Shown here piece after piece: positions 1 to 9,488 of a stretch of 64,000 bases of DNA; the first letter of the stretch is position 1; every line of letters starts with the position of its first letter. The notes under the pieces were generated by a model that had not been told where the DNA came from, did not search any database, and was given only the letters and a program-made list of their open reading frames with translations. The stretch lies in NCBI RefSeq assembly GCF_033963835.1, contig NZ_JAXBME010000001.1:186001-250000 (forward strand), given 5' to 3'. This DNA comes from Cytobacillus sp. IB215665 (GTDB taxonomy: Bacteria > Bacillota > Bacilli > Bacillales > SM2101). Position numbers and translations under genes: made by a program.

Positions 1-359
1 TTTTTATGTAGAGCTGTTAATAGATCTAGTGATAAATCAATCGGTGCTGATGAGGAATCGTGTAACTGTGCAAATCCTTGTTGATCATAAGCTTTAATAT
101 GTGGCTCATTTTCAGTCAGCGTCCACTTAAATCGTATAAAACCATTGATATGGGCATCTGAAACATGATGTACAACCTGTCTCACCGTCCATCCCTCTGG
201 CCGATACGCGGTATTTAACTGTTCTTCCGATAAACCTTTTGCAGCTTGTTGAAGCATTAAAGGTGTTTTTTCTATTTGACTGATCCATAGGTCTAGTTGT
301 TCTTTGGATAATTTATCGTCTAGCTTAGGTTTACCTATCGGGTATCGTAAATCTTCCAT
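1..359 (-). CDS. DinB/YfiT-family metal-dependent protein (bacillithiol transferase BstA-like), 3' end cut by window
   Basis: Reading the minus strand from an ATG at 357-359 gives MEDLRYPIGKPKLDD..., open to the window edge (119 codons). The opening LRYPIGK and the later segment WTVRQVVHHVSDAH (about residues 60-73), with the histidines that bind metal in the DinB four-helix fold, match the YfiT family of Bacillus. Characterised members transfer bacillithiol to electrophiles and belong to thiol-based detoxification. A strong AGGAAG/GGAGG ribosome site lies just upstream (complement of 361-370). The gene is divergent from rpiB. The C-terminal third, including the last metal-binding His, is outside the window, so activity cannot be judged. 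Confidence 0.8.
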   Translation of the reverse strand, partial: MEDLRYPIGKPKLDDKLSKEQLDLWISQIEKTPLMLQQAAKGLSEEQLNTAYRPEGWTVRQVVHHVSDAHINGFIRFKWTLTENEPHIKAYDQQGFAQLHDSSSAPIDLSLDLLTALHK

Positions 360-602
360 TTGTCTTCCTCCTTACTGCAATTGAATGTTTAACATTATTT
401 TACACGAAAAAAAGTTTATTAAATAGTTAAAGGTTAGATCAAAACTATATAATCTTTTTACTGAATAGATCTCAGCTCGGAAGAGATTTAAAATTTACGT
501 GTAACAATGTGCATAAAGTATTTGCTTGTTCTATTCCAAATAAACTATCATATAGACGGATACCTCTTTGGGACAATATTACGTAAAAATGGAGGCTTAA
601 TA

Positions 603-1040
603 ATGAAAATAGCAATTGCATCAGATCATGGTGGAGTAAATATTCGTGAAGAAATTAAAGGCTTAATGGAAGAGATGAACATAGATTATGTTGATCTAGG
701 CTGTGAATGTGGCGAATCAGTTGATTACCCTGATTATGCACTTCCAGTTGCGGAGAAAGTAGTGAGTGGAGAGGTTGATAGAGGTATATTAATATGTGGT
801 ACTGGGATCGGGATGAGTATTGCGGCTAACAAGGTGAAAGGAATTCGATGTGCTCTTGTTCATGACTTATTCAGCGCTAAAGCAACGCGTGAACATAATA
901 ATAGCAATATTTTGGCTATGGGTGAGCGAGTAATAGGCCCTGGACTAGCAAGAGAGATTGCAAAAGTTTGGTTGACTACTGACTTTGAAGGTGGACGACA
1001 CGAGAATCGAGTTAACAAAATTACTGAATACGAAAAATAA
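603..1040 (+). CDS. rpiB: Ribose-5-phosphate isomerase B
   Basis: A 145-residue RpiB/LacAB-family protein (YwlF in B. subtilis) that interconverts ribose 5-phosphate and ribulose 5-phosphate in the pentose phosphate pathway. The N-terminus IAIASDHGG carries the substrate-binding D-H pair. GILICGTGIGMS (about 61-72) holds the catalytic Cys65 and the GTGIG phosphate loop, followed by NKVKGIRCALVHD and the H98-N-N segment. The frame is open from 507, but ATG603 follows a good site (AATGGAGGC) and gives the usual family length; the 32 extra residues upstream do not resemble RpiB. It is followed after 21 bp by ywlG, as in other Bacillaceae. Confidence 0.95.
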   Translation: MKIAIASDHGGVNIREEIKGLMEEMNIDYVDLGCECGESVDYPDYALPVAEKVVSGEVDRGILICGTGIGMSIAANKVKGIRCALVHDLFSAKATREHNNSNILAMGERVIGPGLAREIAKVWLTTDFEGGRHENRVNKITEYEK

Positions 1041-1061
1041 AATGAAGGAGAGCGAGCCGAC

Positions 1062-1634
1062 ATGAGTGCTGAAATATTAAAATGGCAGCAGCAATTACAT
1101 ATGATTTTAAGTGAGTTCCAACAAATTGCATCGCTAGGGAATCAACAGCTGTTAGTCGTTGGTTGCAGTACGAGTGAAATCTTAGGTGAACGAATTGGAA
1201 CATCTGGTACGATGGAAGTTGCAGAGATGGTCGTAAAAGAATGTATGGCGTTAAAAGAGATGTATGGTTTACAAATTGCATTTCAATGCTGCGAACATTT
1301 GAACAGGGCGTTAGTTGTGGAAAGGCAAACAGCACTAGAAAAACAGCTCACAGAAGTGACAGTAACACCTATTCGTTCTGCAGGTGGATCGGTACCTACA
1401 TATGCTTATCACCATTTCGCTGATCCGGTTGTTGTAGAGTTTATAAAAGCAGATGCTGGTATTGATATCGGTGATACTTTTATCGGGATGCATATTAAAC
1501 ATGTGGCTGTTCCAGTTCGGTGCTCCATCAATCAAGTTGGACATGCTCATGTAACCCTTGCTAAATCAAGACCAAAGCTTATCGGTGGTGAACGAGCTGT
1601 TTATGCGAGTAACAAAGAAAATAAACAATGTTAA
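1062..1634 (+). CDS. ywlG: YwlG family protein (UPF0340 / TIGR01440)
   Basis: A 190-residue protein of the conserved, uncharacterised YwlG family. Family-like segments are [20 protein letters not shown] (about 30-49), [15 protein letters not shown] (about 74-88) and [19 protein letters not shown] (about 136-154). It has no signal peptide or membrane segment, so it should be cytosolic. The start ATG1062 has a ribosome site AAGGAGAGCGA. It lies 21 bp after rpiB and upstream of glyA, the standard Bacillus order. The fold has been compared with sugar-phosphate and thiamine-related enzymes, but no function is assigned. Confidence 0.93.
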   Translation: MSAEILKWQQQLHMILSEFQQIASLGNQQLLVVGCSTSEILGERIGTSGTMEVAEMVVKECMALKEMYGLQIAFQCCEHLNRALVVERQTALEKQLTEVTVTPIRSAGGSVPTYAYHHFADPVVVEFIKADAGIDIGDTFIGMHIKHVAVPVRCSINQVGHAHVTLAKSRPKLIGGERAVYASNKENKQC

Positions 1635-1731
1635 TCTTTTTCTGTTTTAACAGCGCTTTTGCCTACCTGTGATTAGTGTGGAATTTATCATACGTGTAAG
1701 AATCTTATTAATATTAAATGGAAGGATGATG

Positions 1732-1986
1732 ATGACAATGGAATGGGAAAATGATGCAAAAGAACTATATGAGGAGTTACTTAAGCTAATTCCAGTTTTT
1801 GCGCGACCAATGGCTAAAAAGGGAATTGAAAGAAGAATCCTTGAAATATCAGATAATAAAATATCAATGGATGAAGTTATAAGAGGGTATGTTATGGCAG
1901 CACCTGGAAACATGAAGGGGCGTGTCATTGATGTGTTAAAAGCCAAAAACATCGACCTTACCCCGTACAAGGATATAATGGGATAG
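1732..1986 (+). CDS. Small DUF2621-like protein
   Basis: An 84-residue soluble protein. The C-terminal half, with IPVFARPMAKKGIERRI, then ITMDEVIRGYVMAAP-like and NIDLTPYKDIM, resembles the C-terminal domain of DUF2621 proteins of Bacillus. It also recalls the small domain at the end of light-independent protochlorophyllide reductase subunits (PCP_red). The N-terminal membrane segment of DUF2621 proteins is missing. Several ATGs cluster at 1726-1740; ATG1732 is chosen because GAAGG at 1721-1725 is then about 6 bp away. The frame is open back to 1669, without a good site. Function unknown. Confidence 0.65.
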   Translation: MTMEWENDAKELYEELLKLIPVFARPMAKKGIERRILEISDNKISMDEVIRGYVMAAPGNMKGRVIDVLKAKNIDLTPYKDIMG

Positions 1987-2189
1987 TTTGTTGACTGTTT
2001 TTCAATCAGTTAATGCGTGATGACAATAAAAATGTTTCCAATAACGATGTTATTAAAACAGTTAAATCAATTTTTAACATGGCTTTTCATAGATTATCTT
2101 AGTTTGTAACAAAGAAATTGTTTTTTAGGTGACAACGTCATACGAAATAAACATAGGGATAGCATCGTTTCTACAAGAAAGGATACATG

Positions 2190-2642
2190 ATGAAAACAAA
2201 GCGGATTACAACGGAGAATGAATTAAAAACGGCATTTCATATTAGAACAACAGTGTTTGTAGAGGAACAAGGGGTACCGTTAGAAGATGAATTTGATGAA
2301 TACGATCAATTAAACGGAAAATGTGATCATGTTCTTGTTTTTATCAACGATGAAGCTGTAGGGTCTGGTAGAATTCGTTTTGTTGATGGACAAGGGAAAC
2401 TTGAAAGAATATGTGTCTTAGCTCCATACCGTAAATTTGGTGTTGGAAAAGTCATTATTCAAGCACTTGAAGAAATAGCCGAGGATAAACAAATAACAAG
2501 AGTGAAGTTACACGGTCAAACGCAAGCAGAAGGCTTTTACAAAAAGTTGGGTTATGATATTTTGTCTGATGTTTTTATGGAAGACGGCATTCCGCATGTA
2601 TTAATGGGGAAAGGTTTGAATGTTGGTAGTTCCGAACAATAA
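2190..2642 (+). CDS. GNAT family N-acetyltransferase (YjcF/ElaA-like)
   Basis: A 150-residue GNAT protein. IRTTVFVEEQGVPLEDEFDEYD (about 19-40) is the N-terminal signature of the YjcF/ElaA subgroup. LERICVLAPYRKFGVGKVII (about 70-89) holds the acetyl-CoA loop in the form R-K-F-G-V-G-K. VKLHGQTQAEGFYKKLGYDI (about 107-126) is the conserved C-terminal part. ATG2190 is preferred over ATG2187 because AAAGG at 2178-2182 is then 7 bp away. The acceptor substrate cannot be told. Its last codons contain the putative PurR box for glyA, so the 3' end doubles as control DNA for the next gene. Confidence 0.88.
   Translation: MKTKRITTENELKTAFHIRTTVFVEEQGVPLEDEFDEYDQLNGKCDHVLVFINDEAVGSGRIRFVDGQGKLERICVLAPYRKFGVGKVIIQALEEIAEDKQITRVKLHGQTQAEGFYKKLGYDILSDVFMEDGIPHVLMGKGLNVGSSEQ
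2628..2640 (+). promoter_or_regulatory. Candidate PurR box upstream of glyA
   Basis: AGTTCCGAACAAT matches the Bacillus PurR box (AWWWCCGAACWWT) at all but one position. A degenerate opposite half (GTTC followed by T's) lies at 2663-2666. Two TATAAT hexamers at 2686-2691 and 2699-2704 are possible -10 elements; the -35 elements are weak. glyA belongs to the PurR regulon in B. subtilis, so repression by PurR when purines are plentiful is a reasonable inference. Confidence 0.6.
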
Positions 2643-2759
2643 CGCCACAATGAGTGTTGTTTGTTCTTTTTTTCGTAGATTGGGGTATAATCATGTGCTA
2701 TAATAGAAATTAATTTTCGGAAAAAAACATATGGGCAGAAGCCATCGGAGGGGATTTAC

Positions 2760-4001
2760 ATGAAAAACTTATCGCAGCAAGATCAAACCGTTTTTAAAGC
2801 AATGAATGAAGAATTGACTAGACAGCGCACAAAAATTGAATTAATTGCATCTGAGAATTTTGTAAGTGAAGCAGTAATGGAAGCACAAGGATCTGTACTA
2901 ACAAATAAGTATGCAGAAGGTTATCCTGGTCGACGTTATTACGGAGGCTGTGAACATGTTGATGTTGTTGAGGATATTGCGCGTGACCGCGCTAAACAAA
3001 TCTTTGGTGCTGAGTATGCAAATGTGCAACCACACTCAGGTGCACAAGCGAATATGGCTGTGTATTTTACGGTCCTTGAACAAGGCGATACAGTGCTAGG
3101 AATGAATTTATCCCACGGTGGTCATTTAACTCATGGTAGCCCCGTCAATTTTAGTGGAGTCCAATATAATTTCGTTGAATATGGTGTAGATCAAGATACT
3201 CATCGTATTAATTATGAGGATGTTTTAGAGAAAGCTAAACTGCACAAACCTAAATTAATTGTTGCCGGAGCAAGTGCATACCCACGAGAAATAGACTTTA
3301 AGCGTTTCAGAGAAATTGCTGATGAAGTAGGGGCTTATTTAATGGTTGATATGGCTCATATTGCAGGCTTGGTAGCTGCAGGCTTACATCAAAATCCAGT
3401 TCCTTTTGCAGATTTTGTTACAACGACAACTCATAAAACATTACGTGGACCACGTGGTGGTATGATTTTATGTAAGGAAGAGTACGGTAAAAAGATTGAT
3501 AAATCAATTTTCCCGGGTATACAAGGTGGCCCGCTTATGCATGTCATTGCTGCAAAAGCAGTTTCATTTGGTGAAGCACTTGAAGACAGCTTTAAACAGT
3601 ATGCAGGAAATGTAATAGCTAACGCTAAGCAACTTGCTGAGAGCTTAAAAGAAGAAGGCATTACACTCGTTTCAGATGGTACTGATAATCACCTTGTTTT
3701 ACTAGATGTTCGTTCGTTGAATATTACAGGTAAATTGGCTGAAAAAATACTTGATGATGTAGGTATAACAGTGAACAAGAATACAATACCATTTGATCCT
3801 GAGAGTCCGTTTGTTACTAGCGGAATTCGTATAGGTACAGCTGCTGTAACAAGCCGTGGCTTTGATATAGAGGCTATGAAAGAAACGGCTGCAATCATTG
3901 CATTTACGCTCAATAACCATGATAACGAAGAAAAGCTAGAAGAAGCGAAAGAACGTGTAGCAACTTTAATTAAGAAATTCCCATTATATGAAGAGAAATA
4001 A
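2760..4001 (+). CDS. glyA: Serine hydroxymethyltransferase
   Basis: A 413-residue PLP enzyme that converts serine and tetrahydrofolate to glycine and 5,10-methylene-THF, supplying one-carbon units for purine and thymidylate synthesis. Signature segments are [11 protein letters not shown] (26-36), [13 protein letters not shown] (51-63) and VDMAHIAGL (196-204). The Schiff-base lysine is K226 in [14 protein letters not shown]. Length and sequence are typical. The start ATG2760 has the site GGAGGGG 8 bp upstream. It is followed by a terminator, so it is probably a single-gene unit, with a PurR-box candidate upstream. Nothing is missing. Confidence 0.98.
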   Translation: MKNLSQQDQTVFKAMNEELTRQRTKIELIASENFVSEAVMEAQGSVLTNKYAEGYPGRRYYGGCEHVDVVEDIARDRAKQIFGAEYANVQPHSGAQANMAVYFTVLEQGDTVLGMNLSHGGHLTHGSPVNFSGVQYNFVEYGVDQDTHRINYEDVLEKAKLHKPKLIVAGASAYPREIDFKRFREIADEVGAYLMVDMAHIAGLVAAGLHQNPVPFADFVTTTTHKTLRGPRGGMILCKEEYGKKIDKSIFPGIQGGPLMHVIAAKAVSFGEALEDSFKQYAGNVIANAKQLAESLKEEGITLVSDGTDNHLVLLDVRSLNITGKLAEKILDDVGITVNKNTIPFDPESPFVTSGIRIGTAAVTSRGFDIEAMKETAAIIAFTLNNHDNEEKLEEAKERVATLIKKFPLYEEK

Positions 4002-4009
4002 TATGACAT

Positions 4010-4042
4010 AAGCTAGACTGCATTTTGCGAGTCTAGCTTTTT
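4010..4042 (+). terminator. Rho-independent terminator of glyA
   Basis: A 10-bp stem AAGCTAGACT / AGTCTAGCTT (4010-4019 with 4030-4039), short loop, followed by TTTTTG, 9 bases after the glyA stop. Confidence 0.85.
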
Positions 4043-4250
4043 GTTCGTAATAAAGTGTTAAATTTAGGTAATTAATCGATTGAAATCGAGACTGCAATCT
4101 ATAAAGAATACTATCCTCATTTGAAGAGTGTTATTTATAATGCATTTCTCATCGATATGTTTTTTTGTAGAGCATTTTATTATAAGAATTAATATGATGA
4201 CCCTTTAAATGAGATGGGATTGAGTAGCTGGCGCTTTTCTTAAGTGAAAC

Positions 4251-4944
<694 letters not shown>

Positions 4945-4957
4945 GTTCATATTTTTT

Positions 4958-4991
4958 GAAAATCAAGTAGAGCAGACTTTACTTGATTTTC
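4958..4991 (+). terminator. Hairpin after upp
   Basis: Stem GAAAATCAAGT / ACTTGATTTTC (4958-4968 with 4981-4991), loop 12 nt. The T's are mostly inside the 3' arm and the following sequence (TAGGTTTGTT) is only moderately T-rich, so termination may be partial. Confidence 0.6.
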
Positions 4992-5128
4992 TAGGTTTGT
5001 TAAGGGTCTGATTCCTCTCAATCTATTGTATTTACGCTTGAGGGTTAATGAATTTGACCTTTTTCGTTTAATCTTTACGTAGTCAAATGGAATAACTAAG
5101 ATAACAATGTTAGTGGAGGCGTCTTGTG

Positions 5129-6274
5129 ATGACTAAACGGATAAGAGTGATGACGATTTTTGGAACTCGTCCTGAAGCAATTAAAATGGCACCGCTAGTA
5201 CTAGAATTACAAAAACAATCTGAGCATTTCGAATCGATTGTAACTGTAACCGCTCAGCACCGAGAAATGCTTGATCAAGTTTTACATATTTTTGGAATTA
5301 CGCCTGATTATGATTTGAATATTATGAAGGAACGTCAAACATTAACTGATATTACAACGAGAGGACTTCAAGGCTTAGAAGATGTAATGAAAAAAGTACA
5401 ACCAGATATCGTACTTGTACACGGTGACACTACAACAACTTTTGTGGCGAGTCTTGCTGCGTATTATAACAAAATTGTTGTCGGTCACGTAGAGGCTGGA
5501 CTTCGTACTTGGAACAAGTTTTCACCGTTTCCAGAGGAAATGAACAGGCAATTAACGGGAGTATTAGCTGATTTACACTTTGCTCCAACTTCTAAAGCAC
5601 AAACGAACCTTTTAAATGAAAATAAAGAGGAACAAGGAATATTTATTACAGGGAATACTGCGATTGATGCGTTAACAACGACAGTGAAGGATCAGTATAC
5701 ACACCGTATTTTAGATCAACTTGGTCATGATCGACTAATTTTATTAACAGCACACCGTCGTGAAAATGTTGGCGAACCGATGCTGAATATATTCCGTGCG
5801 GTGAAAAGTCTTGTTGAAGAACACAGTGATGTTCAAGTTGTGTATCCTGTTCACTTAAATCCAGCTGTAAGAGAGCTGGCAAATGACGTATTAGGAAATG
5901 ATTCACGCATTCACTTAATTGAACCATTAGATGTGATTGATTTTCATAATTTTGCTTCAAGAGCTCACCTCATCTTGACAGATTCAGGTGGCGTTCAAGA
6001 AGAAGCACCTTCCTTAGGAGTCCCTGTCCTTGTCCTTCGTGACACAACCGAACGCCCTGAAGGCATTGATGCAGGTACATTAAAATTAGCAGGAACTGAT
6101 GAAGATACGATCCATCAGTTAGCAACTGAACTTCTCACAAATAAGGAAGAATATGAGAAAATGGCACAAGCGAGTAATCCATATGGTGATGGTGAAGCAT
6201 CTAAGCGTATAGCGGAAGCCATAAAGTATTATTTTAAACAATTAGCTAATAGACCAGCAGATTATTTAATATAG
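5129..6274 (+). CDS. wecB: UDP-N-acetylglucosamine 2-epimerase (non-hydrolysing)
   Basis: A 381-residue enzyme (MnaA in Bacillus) that interconverts UDP-GlcNAc and UDP-ManNAc, supplying ManNAc for wall teichoic acid linkage units and other surface glycans. Markers are MTIFGTRPEAIKMAPLV near the N-terminus, HGDTTTTF, HVEAGLRTW, LTAHRRENVG and the UDP-binding LTDSGGVQEEAPSLGVPVLVLRDTTERPEG near the C-terminus. ATG5129 is preferred to the overlapping GTG5126 because GGAGGC at 5115-5120 is then 8 bp away. It stands between upp and the atp region as in B. cereus-type genomes. Its product may also feed the polysaccharide locus later in the window. Confidence 0.96.
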   Translation: MTKRIRVMTIFGTRPEAIKMAPLVLELQKQSEHFESIVTVTAQHREMLDQVLHIFGITPDYDLNIMKERQTLTDITTRGLQGLEDVMKKVQPDIVLVHGDTTTTFVASLAAYYNKIVVGHVEAGLRTWNKFSPFPEEMNRQLTGVLADLHFAPTSKAQTNLLNENKEEQGIFITGNTAIDALTTTVKDQYTHRILDQLGHDRLILLTAHRRENVGEPMLNIFRAVKSLVEEHSDVQVVYPVHLNPAVRELANDVLGNDSRIHLIEPLDVIDFHNFASRAHLILTDSGGVQEEAPSLGVPVLVLRDTTERPEGIDAGTLKLAGTDEDTIHQLATELLTNKEEYEKMAQASNPYGDGEASKRIAEAIKYYFKQLANRPADYLI

Positions 6275-6289
6275 TTATTTTTTTAACAC

Positions 6290-6435
6290 GCTCTTTTCGC
6301 AAACTTTGTTGCTATTGTTATTCAATTAGCACCAAAAAAGTAGTTTTATATGGTAGTCATTGTCGTCCAGGAGAAAAGATGCGACGAACTCTAGTTGTGT
6401 ACGTGTTTGGCTCTTAGGACGAAAGTGAAAACAGC
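6290..6435 (+). mobile_element. MITE-like dispersed repeat, copy A
   Basis: Starts GCTCTTTTCGCAAACTTTG and ends ...GTGAAAACAGC. The end, read backwards, resembles the start (GCTgTTTTC...), so the ends are imperfect inverted repeats. The interior shares the GAAAAGATGCGACGAACTCTAG block with other copies in the window (36054-36566, 44421-44537, and inverted copies). No coding capacity. It lies between the wecB stop and the wecB terminator, so it is carried in the wecB transcript. Confidence 0.7.
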
Positions 6436-6440
6436 AATTA

Positions 6441-6470
6441 AAAAAGACTGATGATTGTCAGTCTTTTTTA
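6441..6470 (+). terminator. Rho-independent terminator downstream of wecB
   Basis: Stem AAAAAGACTGA / TCAGTCTTTTT (6441-6451 with 6458-6468), 6-nt loop, followed by further T's. It is displaced about 165 bp from the wecB stop by the repeat element between them. Confidence 0.85.
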
Positions 6471-6471
6471 G

Positions 6472-6718
6472 TTTGGACAATAAAAGTGGTTGCTTGGACA
6501 TTAACAGGTACAGCTTCGACAGTAAACTAGTTGATTTGGACAGTAAACCCAGAAGTTTGGACAGTAAACCCAGAAGTTTGGACAGTAAACCCATTGATTT
6601 GGACAGTAAACCTAGTAGTTTGGACAGTAAACCCGTTGATTTGGACAGTAAACCCAGAAGTTTGGACAGTAAACCTAGAAGTTTCGACAGTAAAGTATAA
6701 TTTTTGGACAATAACACC
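6472..6718 (+). repeat. Array of twelve 21-bp units with core TTTGGACAGTAAA
   Basis: The GGACA (or CGACA) motif recurs at 6475, 6496, 6517, 6538, 6559, 6580, 6601, 6622, 6643, 6664, 6685 and 6706, exactly 21 bp apart each time. The core TTTGGACAGTAAA is strongly conserved in the middle units and the other ~8 bp vary (mostly CCCAGAAG or CCxTTGA). The two units at each end are more diverged. Because 21 is a multiple of three and the unit lacks stops in some frames, long repetitive ORFs appear on both strands; none has a ribosome site. A second array with the same core lies at 27752-27911. Confidence 0.95.
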
Positions 6719-6795
6719 GCATTTTACTCGAAATTAACATGTTTTCTCACATAAAATCATTCCATTCGTATAAAACTATAGCCTGAGGTGATGCT

Positions 6796-9066
6796 ATGCG
6801 ATTATTCAGGCAAATGAACCTAGTAGTTCTTCTTATCTTACTTCTATCATTGAATCCTTATCATCATGATGAGTTTAAAGCAGCAAATCAAGTTATAACT
6901 TACCCTGATAGACCTCCTATACCAAAATTTGTTCCGAATAAACAAGAGAAGGCTATTATTGTCGTTGAGGAAGAGCATTTTGAAAGTGCGAAAAAGCAAT
7001 TATCCAACTCACTTTCTTCAATACGTGTTTATCAAATATATGAAATAGCCTTTAAAGGGTTTGCCGTAGAAGGTAAGTCACAAGATATACATAAACTAAT
7101 ACAGAAATCATGGGTGAAGCACTCTTCTTCAGTTTCCACATATCGTGTAACGCTTGAAAAGAGTGTTCCTTTTATCGGTGGTCACGAAGTAAGGGGGCTG
7201 TTTGATCCTGAGAATGTAAGACTAACTGGAAAGGGTATGAGAGTCGGTGTCATTGATACAGGGGTAGATTATACACATCCAGATTTACAAAAAAACTACG
7301 GAGGTGGATTTGATGTTATTGACGATGATAATGACCCAATGGAGACGATTGCTGCCCAAGGGTTACCTACACTGCATGGTACTCACGTAGCTGGAATTAT
7401 TGCAGCGAATGGAAAGGTGAAAGGGGTCGCACCAGAAGCAGAAATTATCGCATATCGTGCATTAGGTCCAGGAGGAGTTGGCACGAGTGATCAGGTCATT
7501 GCAGCTATTGAAAAAGCGATTGAAGATCAAGTAGATATTATTAATCTATCTCTTGGAACTACAGTGAATGGGCCGGATTGGCCTACTAGTTTAGCGCTTG
7601 ATAAAGCTGTTGAACAGGGAATCATTGCTGTCACGTCAAGTGGTAATTCTGGTCCTAGCATATGGACGGTCGGCTCACCTGGTACGTCTGCAAAATCTAT
7701 TTCTGTGGGTGCTTCTACTCCTCCAATGCATAATCCTTTTATTAAGGTCCCTTTTCATGATGAAGAGATCGAGTTATCTTCCATGCAAGGTTCAAATGCT
7801 TGGGACATAAACAAACCGACTTCATTTGTTCTTGGGGGTCTTGGTACAAAAGAAGAACTAGTTGGTGTAAAGGGGAAAATTGTCCTTATTGAGCGCGGAA
7901 AGATTACCTTTACAGAAAAAGCATTAAATGCTCAAGAAGAAGGTGCGGTTGGAGTAATTATTTATAATCATAAAGAAGGAGATTTCCTAGGAACTCTTGA
8001 GGAGCAGCCAACAATTCCTGTAGTATCAATGTCACAGCAGGATGGCATATGGCTAAAGGCACGGCATGAAGAAGGTAAGAGGCTATTGTATACATCTCAA
8101 CGACCTAGTAAGGACGTGTTAGCTGACTTTAGTTCAAGAGGACCTGTAACGTATACTTGGGGTATTAAGCCTGATATTGTCGCTCCAGGCGTGGCGATTG
8201 ATAGTACCGTCCCGAATGGCTATTTACAATTACAAGGCACGAGTATGGCGGCTCCCCATGTGGCAGGGGCATGCGCGTTAATAAAGCAAGCTCATCCTGA
8301 TTGGACGCCACAGCAAGTAAAGGCAGCTTTAATGAATACAGCTAAAACTCTAACGAAGGATGATGGTAGTTTATATGAGCCGTATGAACAAGGTGCTGGA
8401 AGAATTCAACTTGCCGAAGCCATTAGAGCAAGTACTTTAATATATCCTAGTTCAGTTGCCTTCGGGCAATTTCAAACAGAGGATGTTCGACAAACGAAAA
8501 AAGTGACACTCACCATTGAAAATCAATCTACAAAGCGTGCTTCTTATTCATTCGAATATCCAAAGCATCAGGCGGGGTTACAATGGGGTTTGCCTATGTC
8601 CTTTACTTTACAGCCTAAACAGAAGAAGCGAATTGATGTTAAATTTGATATTACTCCAAATATGTTTGAGGGTGGTTTATATACAGGAACATTTGTCATA
8701 AGAGAAAATAACAAACGTATCACATTACCCTATCTCTTTGTAGTAGATGAACCGGATTATCCAAGGGTGATGGGCTTTGAATTTACAATTGGAGATGAAC
8801 CAGCTACATATCAATATGAGCTATATTTGCCTGGTGGAGCTGAAGAATTAGCTATAGCTTTATATGATCCTGATACATTTCACTTTATTACATATTTAGA
8901 CTGGCAAGAGGATGTAGAGCGAGGTTTGTTTGAAAAAACATTATCGTTTGATGAAGTTCCAGCTGAAGGTGTTTATAAAGCAATTGTCTTTGCCAAAAAA
9001 GAGGGGAGAGAGGATTCGTTTGAAACAATGGTAATAATAGAAGACATCGCTAACAACGAAAAATAG
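6796..9066 (+). CDS. Secreted subtilisin-like serine protease with PA domain (Vpr-like)
   Basis: A 756-residue S8 peptidase. Order: hydrophobic signal segment (about 7-20); inhibitor-I9-like propeptide (about 52-120); catalytic domain with Asp154 (VIDTGVD), His194 (HGTHVAG), oxyanion Asn284 (SSGNSG) and Ser483 (GTSMAAP). A protease-associated (PA) insertion lies between about 330 and 435, followed by C-terminal beta-sandwich-like domains (about 540-756). This is the layout of B. subtilis Vpr. All catalytic residues are present, so it should be an active extracellular protease. ATG6796 has GAGGTGAT 5 bp upstream. It appears to be a single-gene unit downstream of the 21-bp array. Confidence 0.93.
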   Translation: MRLFRQMNLVVLLILLLSLNPYHHDEFKAANQVITYPDRPPIPKFVPNKQEKAIIVVEEEHFESAKKQLSNSLSSIRVYQIYEIAFKGFAVEGKSQDIHKLIQKSWVKHSSSVSTYRVTLEKSVPFIGGHEVRGLFDPENVRLTGKGMRVGVIDTGVDYTHPDLQKNYGGGFDVIDDDNDPMETIAAQGLPTLHGTHVAGIIAANGKVKGVAPEAEIIAYRALGPGGVGTSDQVIAAIEKAIEDQVDIINLSLGTTVNGPDWPTSLALDKAVEQGIIAVTSSGNSGPSIWTVGSPGTSAKSISVGASTPPMHNPFIKVPFHDEEIELSSMQGSNAWDINKPTSFVLGGLGTKEELVGVKGKIVLIERGKITFTEKALNAQEEGAVGVIIYNHKEGDFLGTLEEQPTIPVVSMSQQDGIWLKARHEEGKRLLYTSQRPSKDVLADFSSRGPVTYTWGIKPDIVAPGVAIDSTVPNGYLQLQGTSMAAPHVAGACALIKQAHPDWTPQQVKAALMNTAKTLTKDDGSLYEPYEQGAGRIQLAEAIRASTLIYPSSVAFGQFQTEDVRQTKKVTLTIENQSTKRASYSFEYPKHQAGLQWGLPMSFTLQPKQKKRIDVKFDITPNMFEGGLYTGTFVIRENNKRITLPYLFVVDEPDYPRVMGFEFTIGDEPATYQYELYLPGGAEELAIALYDPDTFHFITYLDWQEDVERGLFEKTLSFDEVPAEGVYKAIVFAKKEGREDSFETMVIIEDIANNEK

Positions 9067-9128
9067 TGTAATCTAATAATATAACATTTTGTCGGCTTAT
9101 GTAATGTGAACATTTCACAACAAACAGA

Positions 9129-9157
9129 TTGACATTGACTATGTGCTATTGTATGCT
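9129..9157 (+). promoter_or_regulatory. Candidate SigA promoter of the atp operon
   Basis: TTGACA (9129-9134), 17-bp spacer, TATGCT (9152-9157), about 105 bp before the first atp gene. No attenuator-like hairpin is evident in the leader. Confidence 0.7.
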
Positions 9158-9261
9158 TACAAAGGATGTAAAAAATAAGGCTTACAAGCGGGTAAAAACA
9201 AGACTTTTCAGACATTTTTCAATGGTGTTTTGAAAAGTATTATTGTGAGGTTTATGTCGGA

Positions 9262-9486
9262 ATGCGTCAAAACCAACGACACCCTTTACGAGCGATGGCA
9301 CTAATGTCGACCATTCTCTCGCAACTAGTAGGTTCAGTTTTATTTGGCATTTTTTCTGGAAGATGGATCGATAGTAAATTGGAAACGGCACCATTGTTTT
9401 TAATTATTGGTCTTCTTATTGGACTAGCAGCTGGTGTATTTGCTATGGTGCGCCTGATCAACCACTATTTTTCGGGAGATTCCTAA
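9262..9486 (+). CDS. atpZ: AtpZ/AtpI family protein (ATP synthase gene-1 product)
   Basis: A 74-residue protein with two predicted membrane helices (about 12-34 and 42-66) joined by a GRWIDSKLETAP loop. This is the signature of the small AtpZ protein that opens atp operons in many Bacillaceae. AtpZ with AtpI has been linked to assembly of the F0 c-ring and to Mg2+/Ca2+ uptake in alkaliphilic Bacillus; which applies here is unknown. ATG9262 has only a distant GTGAGG (about 11 bp upstream). Its stop is 2 bp before atpI. Confidence 0.85.
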   Translation: MRQNQRHPLRAMALMSTILSQLVGSVLFGIFSGRWIDSKLETAPLFLIIGLLIGLAAGVFAMVRLINHYFSGDS

Positions 9487-9488
9487 TT

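Noticed and set aside
6472-6718. CRISPR array
   Set aside because: The unit is only 21 bp, conserved core 12-13 bp, no unique 30-40 bp spacers, no cas genes nearby.
6391-6737. Long repetitive ORFs over the first array (minus strand 108 codons, plus strand 81 and 68 codons)
   Set aside because: They are produced by the 21-bp unit, which is divisible by three and lacks stops in those frames. No ribosome site and no family.
9067-9261. Riboswitch before the atp operon
   Set aside because: No conserved aptamer motif or terminator structure seen; only a SigA-like promoter.
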